Source of the DNA: Bacillus sp. OK048 | GTDB lineage: Bacteria; Bacillota; Bacilli; Bacillales; Cytobacillaceae | Assembly: GCF_900103525.1 (NCBI RefSeq) | Contig: NZ_FNHN01000008.1 | Span: forward strand, 124,001-188,000 | Direction: 5' to 3' | Length of the DNA: 64,000 nucleotides | In this document: piece by piece, positions 53,132 to 62,068 of the stretch | Layout: each line of letters opens with the position of its first letter | Numbering within the stretch: position 1 is the first letter of the stretch | Made by a program: the position numbers and the translations under genes | The notes under the pieces: model-generated | Told to the model about the DNA's origin: nothing | Database searches by the model: none | What the model saw: only the letters and a program-made list of their open reading frames with translations

Positions 53132-53263
53132 ATGCCGCATACATCTGATAATGATAAAAAGGCGCAAGACAATAATGCAAATAGTCATGAAAAAAACATG
53201 ATGCGAGAAAAAAACCGTCAAGCTGGTAAAAATCAATATTCGAAGAAAACAGATCATAAATAA
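53132..53263 (+). CDS. Small hydrophilic protein (DUF3941-like)
   Basis: A 43-residue Lys/Asn-rich protein (MPHTSDNDKKAQDNNANSH start, KKTDHK end), resembling the DUF3941 small Bacillus proteins. The ATG at 53132 is seven bases after gaaagggg; an in-frame ATG at 53126 lies too close. Followed by a terminator. Function unknown; high content of charged residues suggests an unfolded protein. Confidence 0.7.
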   Translation: MPHTSDNDKKAQDNNANSHEKNMMREKNRQAGKNQYSKKTDHK

Positions 53264-53292
53264 AAACAAGCGGGAAAATCCCGCTTGTTTTT
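53262..53292. terminator. Bidirectional terminator
   Basis: AAAAACAAGCGGGA / TCCCGCTTGTTTTT, three-base loop, between convergent genes. Confidence 0.88.
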
Positions 53293-53294
53293 AT

Positions 53295-54155
53295 TTATGA
53301 AGGTAACTTGTTCAAAAAGAAAATGGCGATAGCACCAGGGCCTGTGTGGGCTCCAACAGCGGAGCCAATGTTGGTGATGCAGATTTCTCTTGGCTGTAAT
53401 TCTTCCTCAATTAACGCTTTTACTTCTGAGAGGTTTTCTGGAGTATCAGCATGGCTAATGCCGATAACCTGATCTTTAAAGTCTGACCCGCGTTCCTTCA
53501 TAATTTCAACTAAACGTCGATAAACCTTCTTTTTTCCCCGTATTTTTTCAATAGGTACAAGCTTGCCATCTTCGACATTGAGGATCGGTTTGATGTTTAA
53601 TAATCCGCCTAAAAAGGCTGATGCTTTCGATACACGACCGCCCTTTGCCAAGTAATCCAAGTCTTCTACCGTAAATACCTGCTCCATATGTTGACTACGG
53701 AATAACACATCTTTTATTATTTCTTCCTTTGATGAATTTTCTGCTGCAAGCCTTGCTGCTTCTTTTACAACTAGCCCGAATCCAAGTGAAGCACACTTTG
53801 TATCCACAATTGTTAAATTAAAGTTTGGATATTTTTCCTTGACTTGGTCAAGAATCATAACAGACGTCTGATATGTACCGGATAATTCTGAAGAGAAGGC
53901 AATATAGATTCCATCTTCACTATTTTCAGCCATTCTCGTAAATACCTCCTCAAATAATAATGGAGATACCTGGGAGGTTTTAGGTACATCACCACTGCGA
54001 ATAGCGTCATAAACAGTTTTAGGGTCAATAGTTTTTACATCCTCATATTCCTGCCCCTGAACCTGGACCTTTAATGGAAATAAGGTAACGTTATGTTCAG
54101 TATAAAATTCTTTTGGTAAATCGCATGCGCTGTCAGCTAGTATTTTTACTGGCAT
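53295..54155 (-). CDS. DegV family fatty-acid-binding protein
   Basis: A 286-residue DegV protein (fatty acid-binding FakB-type fold): ILADSACDLP start, TSQVSP, AFSSELSGTYQ, LAKGGRVSKASAFLGGLLNIKPIL and GAHTGPGAIAIFF end. Such proteins deliver fatty acids to a kinase FakA for phospholipid synthesis. Start at 54155 (MPVKI) follows aggtgag; six further codons upstream are open. Neighbour yitT is as in B. subtilis (yitS-yitT). Confidence 0.92.
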   Translation of the reverse strand: MPVKILADSACDLPKEFYTEHNVTLFPLKVQVQGQEYEDVKTIDPKTVYDAIRSGDVPKTSQVSPLLFEEVFTRMAENSEDGIYIAFSSELSGTYQTSVMILDQVKEKYPNFNLTIVDTKCASLGFGLVVKEAARLAAENSSKEEIIKDVLFRSQHMEQVFTVEDLDYLAKGGRVSKASAFLGGLLNIKPILNVEDGKLVPIEKIRGKKKVYRRLVEIMKERGSDFKDQVIGISHADTPENLSEVKALIEEELQPREICITNIGSAVGAHTGPGAIAIFFLNKLPS

Positions 54156-54264
54156 AAGCTCACCTGCTTTCAAGCTAATATAGTTAGTTTTAGTTTATCG
54201 GTTTCATGTGAAAAATACAATTATCAAGATGAATTACATATAAAAAACGAAGGAGATGAAGCTT

Positions 54265-55107
54265 TTGATATGGCTTCAATCAAAAAAAATAGTAATTGTT
54301 ATTATTGGCGCATTCCTCAATGCATTAGCAATCAATTTCTTTTTAGTTCCAGCAAATGTCTATTCGAGCGGATTTACAGGAATCGCCCAATTGTTATCCA
54401 AAGTATTGAGTGAACAGACTCCACTTACTGTATCGATTGGTTTTTTATTACTCGTATTAAATATTCCAGTAGCCATCCTCGGCTGGTTTAAGGTTGGGAA
54501 ATCTTTTACCGTGTATAGTTTTTTAAGTGTTGCCTTATCATCTATGTTTTTGGAATTAATCCCTATTACTCAGGTATCGGAGGATATTCTTCTTAATTCC
54601 GTTTTTGGTGGAGTTATTTTAGCGGTAGGTGTGGGTATAACCTTAAAATGGGGTGCATCTACGGGAGGGCTGGACATCATTGCGATGGTATTATCAAGAA
54701 TGAAAGATAAACCTATTGGTACTTATATATTCATTCTAAATGCATTTATTATTATAACGGCAGGATTTCTTTTTGGGTGGGAAAAAGCCCTTTATACAAT
54801 TGTTTCTTTGTATGCCACTACAAGAGTCATTGATGCCATTCATACAAGGCATGCTAAAGTCACTGCGATGATTATTACAAAAAAAGCAGACGAATTAAAA
54901 GCAGCTATACATTCACAGCTTGTTAGGGGAATTACCATGATTCCCGCAAAAGGAGCTTTTTCAAATGAACCAAGAGACATGTTAATGATCGTAATTACCC
55001 GGTATGAATTATTTGATTTAGAACGAATTATCCGGGACGTTGATCCAAATGCCTTTACCAATATCATTCAGACAACCGGAATCTATGGTTTCTTTAGGCG
55101 GGAGTGA
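54265..55107 (+). CDS. yitT: YitT family membrane protein
   Basis: A 280-residue member of the YitT/DUF161 family with five or six helices and a C-terminal DUF2179 domain (AMIITKKADELKAAI, RGITMIPAKGAFSN, FIITRYEL-type). Function unknown. The frame opens at ATG 54256 but that ATG directly follows GGAG; a TTG at 54265 lies nine bases downstream of the site and is the likelier start. Confidence 0.87.
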   Translation: MIWLQSKKIVIVIIGAFLNALAINFFLVPANVYSSGFTGIAQLLSKVLSEQTPLTVSIGFLLLVLNIPVAILGWFKVGKSFTVYSFLSVALSSMFLELIPITQVSEDILLNSVFGGVILAVGVGITLKWGASTGGLDIIAMVLSRMKDKPIGTYIFILNAFIIITAGFLFGWEKALYTIVSLYATTRVIDAIHTRHAKVTAMIITKKADELKAAIHSQLVRGITMIPAKGAFSNEPRDMLMIVITRYELFDLERIIRDVDPNAFTNIIQTTGIYGFFRRE

Positions 55108-55114
55108 TAGATAA

Positions 55115-55159
55115 TATAGAAAAGCTGGCATGCGTCATCAACGTGCCAGCTTTTCTATT
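55115..55159. terminator. Terminator of yitT
   Basis: AGAAAAGCTGGCA..TGCCAGCTTTTCT stem, bidirectional between convergent genes. Confidence 0.85.
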
Positions 55160-55343
55160 ATTGAATTTGTTCAAGCTCATTTTGCATTTCTTGGAGCTGA
55201 TGTTGTTCTGCGACCGTTGAATTAGCAAAAGCAGAACTTAATGCATTCTTTGCTTTCGAAACCACAGCATCACGATCAGCAGGGTCGGCAGATTTCGCCA
55301 TTTCAACAAATCTTCTGGCTTCTTGGAACAACTGGTTACCCAT
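55158..55343 (-). CDS. Small helical protein (DUF3813-like)
   Basis: A 61-residue all-helical acidic protein (MGNQLFQEARRFVEMAKSAD start). Resembles the DUF3813 family of Bacillus; function unknown. Follows a 50-residue gene after two bases and is probably cotranscribed with it. Confidence 0.6.
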   Translation of the reverse strand: MGNQLFQEARRFVEMAKSADPADRDAVVSKAKNALSSAFANSTVAEQHQLQEMQNELEQIQ

Positions 55344-55345
55344 CG

Positions 55346-55498
55346 TTATATTCCCCCAAGCGAGGATTCACGCACATTGGCCATTTTCTGGGCTTCCGCT
55401 TCAGCGTAGGTCATGTGGTAAGGAATACGTTCAGAATGTTTACTTACGGTATCCACTCCTTGCTGGACAAAGCGTTTTGATTTGTTTCGTTTACCCAT
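55346..55498 (-). CDS. Small basic protein of unknown family
   Basis: A 50-residue protein starting MGKRNKSKRFVQQGVDTVSK and ending ESSLGGI. The N-terminus is strongly basic. Strong site ggaggg seven bases before the ATG. Stop codon is two bases before the ATG of the next small gene. Similar short basic proteins in Bacillus are often packed in spores; that is only suggestive here. Confidence 0.65.
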   Translation of the reverse strand: MGKRNKSKRFVQQGVDTVSKHSERIPYHMTYAEAEAQKMANVRESSLGGI

Positions 55499-55610
55499 TG
55501 AAATCCCTCCAATTTGGTGAGCTTGGTGTGAAGCAGTGAAACTGCCTCACAAAAATAGTATGCGCAAAGTCTAGTATTTCATTTAGGTAAACTCTGGTGT
55601 ATCACTGCAC

Positions 55611-56423
55611 TTATTTTAAGTTTAACAAATCTGACAAATATACTCCGATACCGTCTTCTTCATTTGTCAGGGTTACCTCGTTTGCAATAGTTTTTACTTT
55701 GTCTATCGCATTTCCCATCGCTACACCACGTCCAGCATATTCAAGCATTTCTAAGTCATTATCTTCATCACCAAATGCAATAATTCTTTCAGGTGGGATG
55801 TTGAAATATTCTGATGCCTTTTTTAAACCAACAGCTTTACTTAGGCCAGTTTTAATAATTTCAATTACATGCCATGGTGCCGCCCAGCTGCGATGGTCAA
55901 TCACCTCTGCGTGAACGTCAGAAAGATGTTTACGGATTTGCTTTAGTTCATCTTCCTCCGTATGGATTAACAAACTTGTTGGAGAATCTTTTAAGAAATC
56001 ACGGAGGTCACCTGTAGTGACGTTTGGATTGCCCATACCGAAAATATCTAAAAGTTTTTCGTCATGATAGTGGAAATAAACTTCATCAATAACCTCTGCA
56101 ATAATATTGTGGAATTTAAAGGTTCGGCATGCTTCCACAACATCTTTGGCTACTTTTATGTCGAGAGGATCATGGAAAAATCCCCAGCTTGAGTCGAGCG
56201 GATGATGCATAAAGGCACCATTAAAATTAACAATTGGCGTGTCTAGCTGGAGCTCGCGATAATAGGGTTCACTGGAACGATAGGGTCTTCCCGTTGCAAT
56301 CATCACCACGTGTCCTTCTTCCCTTGCTTTACTTAATATGTTTTTTGTTTTCGTTGAAATGGTTTTATCATCTTTTAATAAAGTTCCATCTAAGTCTAAT
56401 GCGATTAAATGTTTTTCTGCCAT
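55611..56423 (-). CDS. yitU: Cof-type HAD phosphatase YitU
   Basis: A 270-residue HAD-superfamily Cof subfamily phosphatase, same length as B. subtilis YitU, which dephosphorylates a riboflavin precursor (5-amino-6-ribitylamino-uracil phosphate). Nucleophile motif LIALDLDGTLLKDD; TGRP motif II; GFGDEDND-type motif (AFGDEDNDLEML) near the end. Start at 56423 after aaggagtc. Substrate here inferred from orthology. Confidence 0.9.
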   Translation of the reverse strand: MAEKHLIALDLDGTLLKDDKTISTKTKNILSKAREEGHVVMIATGRPYRSSEPYYRELQLDTPIVNFNGAFMHHPLDSSWGFFHDPLDIKVAKDVVEACRTFKFHNIIAEVIDEVYFHYHDEKLLDIFGMGNPNVTTGDLRDFLKDSPTSLLIHTEEDELKQIRKHLSDVHAEVIDHRSWAAPWHVIEIIKTGLSKAVGLKKASEYFNIPPERIIAFGDEDNDLEMLEYAGRGVAMGNAIDKVKTIANEVTLTNEEDGIGVYLSDLLNLK

Positions 56424-56644
56424 GATGACTCCTTCTTTGAATTGTTTTTTTATACAATAAGTCAAAGCTTTAGTATCTTTGAGAACAAAATGATACACTA
56501 CAACTATGAATTTTCTTTGAATGTTTGAAAATCAAACTTGTATAAATACTATGTTAACAATTTTATACCTTGCATGTAAAAAAATTCACTTCATAAGAAT
56601 AAAAATTTCGCTATAATTAATTTTTCCTAGGGGGTTCTGTCATA

Positions 56645-57418
56645 GTGATTATCGTTGAAAAGGGTTTGCTCAAAACGAAGCCTTTCCTACACATCGTCAA
56701 AAAAGATCGACAACAACAGAAACTTCCGCTCATTATTTTTGTCCATGGATTTACCAGTGCAAAGGAGCATAATCTTCATTATGCCTATTTATTAGCGGAG
56801 AAAGGTTTTCGTGTCATTCTGCCAGAGGCGATGTATCATGGTGAAAGGGAGCAAGGTTTAACCGAGAATGCGCTATACAAACATTTTTGGGAAATTGTCA
56901 TTAAGACGATCCATGAATTAAACGATTACAAGGAATACTATGTTAATGAAGGCTTAGCAGACCAGGAGAAAATTGGACTTGCTGGAACTTCAATGGGCGG
57001 TATTGTGACCTTGGGAGCTTTAACTCAATACAAATGGATCAAAGCAGCTGTGAGCTTAATGGGGATGCCAGCTTATGAGGATTACTTACATTGGCAAATA
57101 GAACAAATGCAAAACCTTGGGATTGGTCTTTCTTTTACAAATGAACAGATTGAAGAGCAATTATCGTTGCTCCGTCAATATGATTTGAGTAATCAACCAG
57201 AAAAACTTAAGAATCGACCATTATTATTTTGGCATGGGAAAAAGGATCCAATCGTACCCTTTCACTTAACGTATCAATTTTATCAATCGATAAAGAATTA
57301 TTATGAGAAGACACCAGCTAATATTCACTTTATCAGTGATGCACAAGCTGATCACAAGGTTAGCAGGGAAGGTTTAAAGGCAACTGTTGACTGGTTTGAG
57401 AAACACTTATTAAAATAA
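56645..57418 (+). CDS. yitV: Alpha/beta hydrolase YitV
   Basis: A 257-residue serine hydrolase with nucleophile elbow GTSMGG, an HGFTS oxyanion region and a terminal DHKVSREG histidine. Matches YitV, found upstream of yitW. GTG start at 56645 with ggggg 11 bases upstream. Substrate unknown. Confidence 0.85.
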   Translation: MIIVEKGLLKTKPFLHIVKKDRQQQKLPLIIFVHGFTSAKEHNLHYAYLLAEKGFRVILPEAMYHGEREQGLTENALYKHFWEIVIKTIHELNDYKEYYVNEGLADQEKIGLAGTSMGGIVTLGALTQYKWIKAAVSLMGMPAYEDYLHWQIEQMQNLGIGLSFTNEQIEEQLSLLRQYDLSNQPEKLKNRPLLFWHGKKDPIVPFHLTYQFYQSIKNYYEKTPANIHFISDAQADHKVSREGLKATVDWFEKHLLK

Positions 57419-57439
57419 TATAGAAGGAGTGTATTATAA

Positions 57440-57748
57440 ATGAATGAAGAATTAAAAGAAAATATTATGGGTGCATTAGAGCTTGTAATCGATCCAGAAT
57501 TAGGTGTTGATATCGTCAATTTAGGTTTAGTATACGATGCCGAAATGGATGATGATGGAAATGTAACGATTACCATGACATTAACCTCGATGGGATGTCC
57601 ATTAGCTGGAACGATTGTTGACCAAGTTAAAAGAGCATTAGCTGATATTCCTGAAGTAAAAGAAGTAGAGGTTAATATTGTCTTTAATCCGCCATGGAAC
57701 AAAGAAATGATGTCCCGTTATGCAAAAATCGCCTTAGGTATTAGATAA
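57440..57748 (+). CDS. yitW: SufT/MIP18-family protein YitW
   Basis: A 102-residue DUF59 (MIP18) protein, implicated in maturation of iron-sulfur proteins. Conserved DPELGVDIVNLGLVYD start, TMTLTSMGCPLAGTI (reactive Cys) and FNPPWNKEMMS end. Twenty bases after yitV; own terminator. Confidence 0.92.
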   Translation: MNEELKENIMGALELVIDPELGVDIVNLGLVYDAEMDDDGNVTITMTLTSMGCPLAGTIVDQVKRALADIPEVKEVEVNIVFNPPWNKEMMSRYAKIALGIR

Positions 57749-57757
57749 GGAAGTCAG

Positions 57758-57787
57758 AAAACAGCAGAAAAACTCTGCTGTTTTTTT
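57758..57787 (+). terminator. Terminator of yitW
   Basis: AAACAGCAGA / TCTGCTGTTT, six-base loop, followed by a T-run. Confidence 0.88.
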
Positions 57788-57820
57788 ATTCACAAAAAGG
57801 ACAAATCATATTGGAGCGAA

Positions 57821-57863
57821 TGTGAGGTAGTTCACTTATAGATAGTGGAATCCCCTTTATAAT
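57821..57863 (+). promoter_or_regulatory. FNR box and class II promoter for the radical SAM gene
   Basis: TGTGA-GGTAGT-TCACT (57821-57836) matches FNR/CRP consensus TGTGA-N6-TCACA at nine of ten positions. A perfect TATAAT at 57858-57863 predicts a start near 57870, placing the box centre at -41.5, the classical position for FNR activation. The Fnr gene itself lies just downstream at 59088. Confidence 0.75.
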
Positions 57864-57917
57864 ACAGGTAATAAGGCTGTTTGGTTTTTGAAATGGCCGT
57901 TTTAGGAGGCGTTTCAT

Positions 57918-59045
57918 ATGGCTTTTGGCCGAGATTTTAATAAAGATCCATTTATCGTTATTTGGGAACTTACACGTGCATGTCAACTAGCTTGTTTACA
58001 CTGTCGTGCTGAAGCTCAATTAAAAAGAGACCCACGTGAACTTTCATTTGAAGAAGGTAAAAACCTAATTGATCAAATATACCAAATGAATAATCCAATG
58101 CTTGTCTTTACAGGTGGAGATCCATTAATGAGACAAGATGTTTTTGATATCGCTAAATATGCAGTAGAAAAAGGTGTTAGAGTTTCAATGACTCCAAGTG
58201 CAACACCAAATGTTACGAAAGAAGCAATAGAAAAAGCGAAGGAAGTTGGGCTTTCCAGGTGGGCGTTTAGTATCGATGGACCAACTGCTGAAGTACATGA
58301 TCATTTCCGTGGAACTGCTGGATCCTTCGACCTTACAATGGAAAGAATTAAATATTTGCATGAACTTGAAATTCCAATCCAAATCAATACAGTAATATCC
58401 AGATATAATATAGAGTACCTAGATGAAATGGCAAAAATGGTTGAGGATTTAGGCTGTGTCCTTTGGAGTGTCTTTTTCCTTGTCCCAACAGGCAGAGGTC
58501 AAGAGTCAGATATGATATCACCTGTTGAGCACGAGAAAGTGTTCAGATGGTTATATGACCTTAGTAAGCGTGTTTCCTTCGATATTAAGACTACAGCGGC
58601 CCAGCATTATCGCCGTGTTGTGATTCAGCAAAAAATGCGTGAAGCAAAAGATCAGACAGATGAAATAAATTATCTAAGTGCTTTAACAGAACAGGGGTTA
58701 ACAGGTTCGATTGATGGTCTTGGACGAGCACCTAAAGGTGTGAATGATGGAAATGGATTTGTCTTCATCTCCCATATTGGGGATGTATATCCAAGCGGAT
58801 TATTACCGGTTAAAGCAGGAAATGTTCGTGAAACACCATTAGCAGAAATTTATCGTGAGTCACCAATATTCCAATCATTAAGAAATCCAGATCTCTATAA
58901 AGGGAAATGTGGCGTATGTGAATTCCGCCATGTCTGTGGCGGCTCAAGATCAAGAGCCTATGCGATGACAGGAGATTACCTAGAAAGTGAACCGTTCTGT
59001 GTTTATATTCCAAAAGCATTAAGAGAAAAACAAATTCAATCATAA
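57918..59045 (+). CDS. Radical SAM/SPASM protein
   Basis: A 375-residue radical SAM enzyme. The [4Fe-4S]/SAM motif is Cys22-x3-Cys26-x2-Cys29 (ACQLACLHCR). The C-terminal SPASM part holds CGVCEFRHVCGGSRSRAY and a last Cys in EPFCVYIP, for auxiliary clusters. Relatives include AhbD/NirJ-type haem-modifying enzymes and peptide-modifying enzymes; no substrate can be chosen, and no precursor peptide gene lies near. Promoter carries an FNR box, so it is probably induced under low oxygen. Ribosome site aggaggcg. Confidence 0.87.
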   Translation: MAFGRDFNKDPFIVIWELTRACQLACLHCRAEAQLKRDPRELSFEEGKNLIDQIYQMNNPMLVFTGGDPLMRQDVFDIAKYAVEKGVRVSMTPSATPNVTKEAIEKAKEVGLSRWAFSIDGPTAEVHDHFRGTAGSFDLTMERIKYLHELEIPIQINTVISRYNIEYLDEMAKMVEDLGCVLWSVFFLVPTGRGQESDMISPVEHEKVFRWLYDLSKRVSFDIKTTAAQHYRRVVIQQKMREAKDQTDEINYLSALTEQGLTGSIDGLGRAPKGVNDGNGFVFISHIGDVYPSGLLPVKAGNVRETPLAEIYRESPIFQSLRNPDLYKGKCGVCEFRHVCGGSRSRAYAMTGDYLESEPFCVYIPKALREKQIQS

Positions 59046-59049
59046 TACA

Positions 59050-59087
59050 AAAGATGGAAGCAATCGCAAATGATTGCTTCCATCTTT
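59050..59087. terminator. Terminator between radical SAM gene and fnr
   Basis: AAAGATGGAAGCAATC / GATTGCTTCCATCTTT, six-base loop, T-run; serves both convergent genes. Confidence 0.9.
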
Positions 59088-59786
59088 TTATTCAATACTG
59101 CAATATACAGCAGGACAATTTTCACAGCCGATTTCATCTTTTAAATAGTGAAGATTTAAAATAGTGATTTTCCCTTTTTTGACATTGATAATTTTATCTT
59201 TCTTCAATTCACTTAGGATGCGGTTTGTACTCTCTCTTGAAGTTCCGCAAAAGTTGGCAAGCTCTTGATTGGTTAGCGGTAAATCAATTAATATTTCATT
59301 ATCTTTATGAATACCGTAGCTATTAGACATCCGAATTAAGGTAGAAAATAGTGCCCCGCGTTTCCCATTTAAGACAAGGTCACGAAATTTTGTCTGCGTT
59401 TTTCGGAAATGGTCACTCATCCATTTCATAAACTCGAAAGCTAGCTTACTATTTTGGAAAATCTCACTTTCAATCACATCTTTTTTAATGGCAACAATTT
59501 CACCTTCCTCTAATACTCTTGCACTTAATAAGTATCTTGGGTTTTCAGTAAAAAGGGTTAATTCACCACAAATATCATTCTCTCCACAGATCCTTAAGGA
59601 AAGTTCACGTCCATCAGAAGTGATTTTACTTATTTGAACTTTACCAGAAACAATAATATAAAGTTCTTCGGCAAGCATTCCTTCTTGAAATAAAAAGCTT
59701 CCCCGTTCACTTTTAATTCTCCTGTCAGCAAATTTAAGTAATTCTTTTATTTCAATTGAATGAGTAGGTTTTATTTTCGTCATCAT
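59088..59786 (-). CDS. fnr: Fnr, oxygen-sensing Crp/Fnr regulator
   Basis: A 232-residue Crp/Fnr family activator. Effector domain at about 15-130 (GSFLFQEGMLAEELYIIVSG); DNA-binding helix-turn-helix near 175-205 with TNQELANFCGTSRESTNRIL. C-terminal cysteines 221, 224 and 229 (CENCPAVYC) match the Bacillus Fnr arrangement, where three C-terminal Cys plus an Asp ligate an oxygen-labile [4Fe-4S]. In B. subtilis Fnr activates nitrate respiration genes. A second gene of this type begins at the window end. Confidence 0.9.
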   Translation of the reverse strand: MMTKIKPTHSIEIKELLKFADRRIKSERGSFLFQEGMLAEELYIIVSGKVQISKITSDGRELSLRICGENDICGELTLFTENPRYLLSARVLEEGEIVAIKKDVIESEIFQNSKLAFEFMKWMSDHFRKTQTKFRDLVLNGKRGALFSTLIRMSNSYGIHKDNEILIDLPLTNQELANFCGTSRESTNRILSELKKDKIINVKKGKITILNLHYLKDEIGCENCPAVYCSIE

Positions 59787-59969
59787 TTATATTCTCACCT
59801 CGAGAGTTATCGTTAGCCTTCAGCTTTTTTCTGATATTCATTACTCTTATTTTAACGTAGGTTTTGACCAATGACAGAAGTAAACAATGACAATATAGTG
59901 AAAACTCGTTTGAATATTTTAATAAATCTATGAGGAGACATTAATTTATTGTAAAAGAAATGTTATGAT

Positions 59970-60012
59970 AGTGAATAATGTAACAGTATTTTAAACTCAT
60001 AACTGGTACACT
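59970..60012 (+). promoter_or_regulatory. Weak FNR-like box and extended -10 before moaA
   Basis: AGTGA-ATAATG-TAACA (8 of 10 to consensus), with TGGTACACT extended -10 placing the box centre at -41.5 to an inferred start near 60019. Plausible but degenerate. Confidence 0.4.
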
Positions 60013-60057
60013 TGAAAATATACAATTCGCTTTTTAAAAATAATGGAGTTGATATAA

Positions 60058-61074
60058 TTGGAGAAGACCATTATTAAAGATAAATTAAATCGTCCATTAC
60101 GGGATTTAAGAATCTCTGTGATTGACCGTTGTAACTTCCGCTGCCAATATTGCATGCCTGCAGACCAATTTGGTGATGATTTTGAATTCCTGCCCAGAAG
60201 TGCACTGCTAACATACGAGGAAATTGAACGTATTGCAAAAGTATTTGTTCGATTAGGCGTTGAAAAAATACGTTTAACAGGCGGTGAACCTCTGCTTCGT
60301 AAAGACCTTCCAACTTTGGTAGATAAGCTTTCACAAATTGAAGGTTTAAGAGATATCGCTTTAACGACGAACGGAGTCCTTCTTCCCAAACTTGCTGATA
60401 AATTAAAAGAAGCAGGCCTAAAAAGAGTCAACATAAGTCTTGATACCTTAGATGATGAGTTGTTTGGTAAAATTAAGGGTCGAGGTGTCGGCACGCAGCC
60501 GGTATTAGACGGAATTGAAGCCGCTAAGAAGGCTGGTCTCATGGTGAAAATCAATATGGTTGTTAAAAAAGGCCTTAATGATTCTGAAATTATCCCAATG
60601 GCTGACTTTTGCTTGGAGAATGGCTTGGAGCTTCGCTTTATTGAATATATGGATGTAGGTTCTTCTAATGGTTGGAAGATGGATGATGTGATTACTAAAA
60701 AACAAATTTATTATCTTCTAAAAGAACACTATCAATTAGATTCACTTGACCCAGCTTATTTTGGAGAAGTCGCAAAGTTATATAATTATCATAACACGGA
60801 TGTTAATGTAGGCTTTATCTCTTCTGTTTCAGAGTCATTCTGCAGTAGTTGCACGCGCTCACGCCTTTCAGCAAATGGCCAAATTTTTACTTGTTTATTT
60901 AATGGTAATGGTCATGATATCCGAAACTTCATGAGAAATGGTGCTTCAGAAGAGGAATTACAAAACCGAATTACTGGCATTTGGAATGGCCGAGATGACA
61001 GGTATTCAGACGAACGAACAGAAGAAACAACAAAGAACCGTAAAAAAATTGAAATGTCCTATATTGGCGGCTAA
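60058..61074 (+). CDS. moaA: GTP 3',8-cyclase MoaA
   Basis: A 338-residue radical SAM enzyme that starts molybdopterin synthesis by converting GTP to a 3',8-cyclised product. Cys25-x3-Cys29-x2-Cys32 (CNFRCQYC), [12 protein letters not shown], and the C-terminal cluster site [18 protein letters not shown]. It ends in Gly-Gly, required for activity. TTG start at 60058, nine bases after ggag. Divergent from fnr; the weak FNR box in this gap could couple both. Confidence 0.95.
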   Translation: MEKTIIKDKLNRPLRDLRISVIDRCNFRCQYCMPADQFGDDFEFLPRSALLTYEEIERIAKVFVRLGVEKIRLTGGEPLLRKDLPTLVDKLSQIEGLRDIALTTNGVLLPKLADKLKEAGLKRVNISLDTLDDELFGKIKGRGVGTQPVLDGIEAAKKAGLMVKINMVVKKGLNDSEIIPMADFCLENGLELRFIEYMDVGSSNGWKMDDVITKKQIYYLLKEHYQLDSLDPAYFGEVAKLYNYHNTDVNVGFISSVSESFCSSCTRSRLSANGQIFTCLFNGNGHDIRNFMRNGASEEELQNRITGIWNGRDDRYSDERTEETTKNRKKIEMSYIGG

Positions 61075-61100
61075 CCTCTCTTTTTTGAGAGGTTTTTTTA
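61073..61100 (+). terminator. Terminator of moaA
   Basis: AACCTCTC-N6-GAGAGGTT plus T-run, beginning with the stop codon. Confidence 0.88.
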
Positions 61101-61106
61101 CAAAGA

Positions 61107-61135
61107 AAAAGAGGCTGATAGTTCAGCCTCTTTTA
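61107..61135 (-). terminator. Terminator of ric
   Basis: AAAAGAGGCTGA / TCAGCCTCTTTT, four-base loop, T-run on the minus strand. Confidence 0.85.
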
Positions 61136-61143
61136 ATCCTTTA

Positions 61144-61842
61144 TTAGAAATATCTAGGGAATAAGATGTTATTTTCAAGATGAACGTGCATAAATGTTAG
61201 TCCTTCTAGATCTTCTAGCCGCTTGTAAACTAAACGATATGTTCCACATGCGTCAAGAGGAAGTGTATAATCAGAGGTTACGGCACGAATCTGTCTAAGG
61301 ATCTCTCCAGCATGATCGTGTTCTTTTTCAAGCTCAACAATCATGTTGATTGCTGCCTCTCGATTTTCCACTGTTCCATCTGCTAGTTGTTTAATTAATG
61401 GAAATACAATTTCTTCTTCTTTTGTCATATGCTCAATTAATTCTTTTTTAAATTCATAAAAGAGTTCATATACTTTTAGCAGTTCGGGATGATTGTCACC
61501 ATGAACACGAGAAACCTTAGTAACATAAGGGCTGAGTAATGATAATTCCTCTTCAGATGTGCGGTGATAATGGTTGATAACGTGATCAATAATAGTAGAG
61601 GAATCGGATTTAGTCCAAACCTCTAAGTCAGTTTCAGTTGAACTGTACTTTCCAAATATTGCTTTTAATTCATTCATTAAATCTTCTTCATTTAATCCAT
61701 TTACAGCAATTGCCTGTGATAATGGAATATTGCCACCACAGCAAAAATCAATTCTAAATTTCTTGAACACATCACTCGTTTTTGGCAGCTCATTTACTAT
61801 GTCTTTAACCAATGTATTTGTAGAGAAAGGGAAAGTAATCAT
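61144..61842 (-). CDS. Iron-sulfur cluster repair di-iron protein RIC (ScdA/YtfE)
   Basis: A 232-residue RIC protein that repairs iron-sulfur clusters after nitric oxide or peroxide stress. N-terminal ScdA domain has FRIDFCCGGNIPL (Cys34-Cys35); the hemerythrin-like part carries the iron-ligand histidines and glutamates in VINHYHRTSEEEL, LIEHMTKEEEIVFP, LEKEHDHAGEIL and MHVHLENNILFP. An FNR-type palindrome lies in the intergenic gap with moeA. Fits NO produced during nitrate respiration. Confidence 0.93.
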   Translation of the reverse strand: MITFPFSTNTLVKDIVNELPKTSDVFKKFRIDFCCGGNIPLSQAIAVNGLNEEDLMNELKAIFGKYSSTETDLEVWTKSDSSTIIDHVINHYHRTSEEELSLLSPYVTKVSRVHGDNHPELLKVYELFYEFKKELIEHMTKEEEIVFPLIKQLADGTVENREAAINMIVELEKEHDHAGEILRQIRAVTSDYTLPLDACGTYRLVYKRLEDLEGLTFMHVHLENNILFPRYF

Positions 61843-61916
61843 ATTTTCCTCCTAATAATTTTTATTCGTTTATGTTTAACACTAACTTAAGGATAAGTGA
61901 TTTCCAAAATAATTTG

Positions 61917-61932
61917 GGTGACCTGCATCACA
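61917..61932. promoter_or_regulatory. FNR/CRP-type palindrome between ric and moeA
   Basis: GGTGA-CCTGCA-TCACA, nine of ten to TGTGA-N6-TCACA. For ric a start at -41.5 would be 61883 with TATCCT as -10; for moeA a TATAAT at 61940-61945 lies too close. ric is therefore the likelier target. Confidence 0.5.
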
Positions 61933-62068
61933 CATTTGATATAATTTCTAACTTTTTGATATATGGTTGTGATGTTTGCTATAGTACAAACCTTACGATA
62001 CGCTTATAATTAAATAAGTTTGAATGATAAATTATGAACTTTACTAGTTATGGCAGGAGATGTTAATT

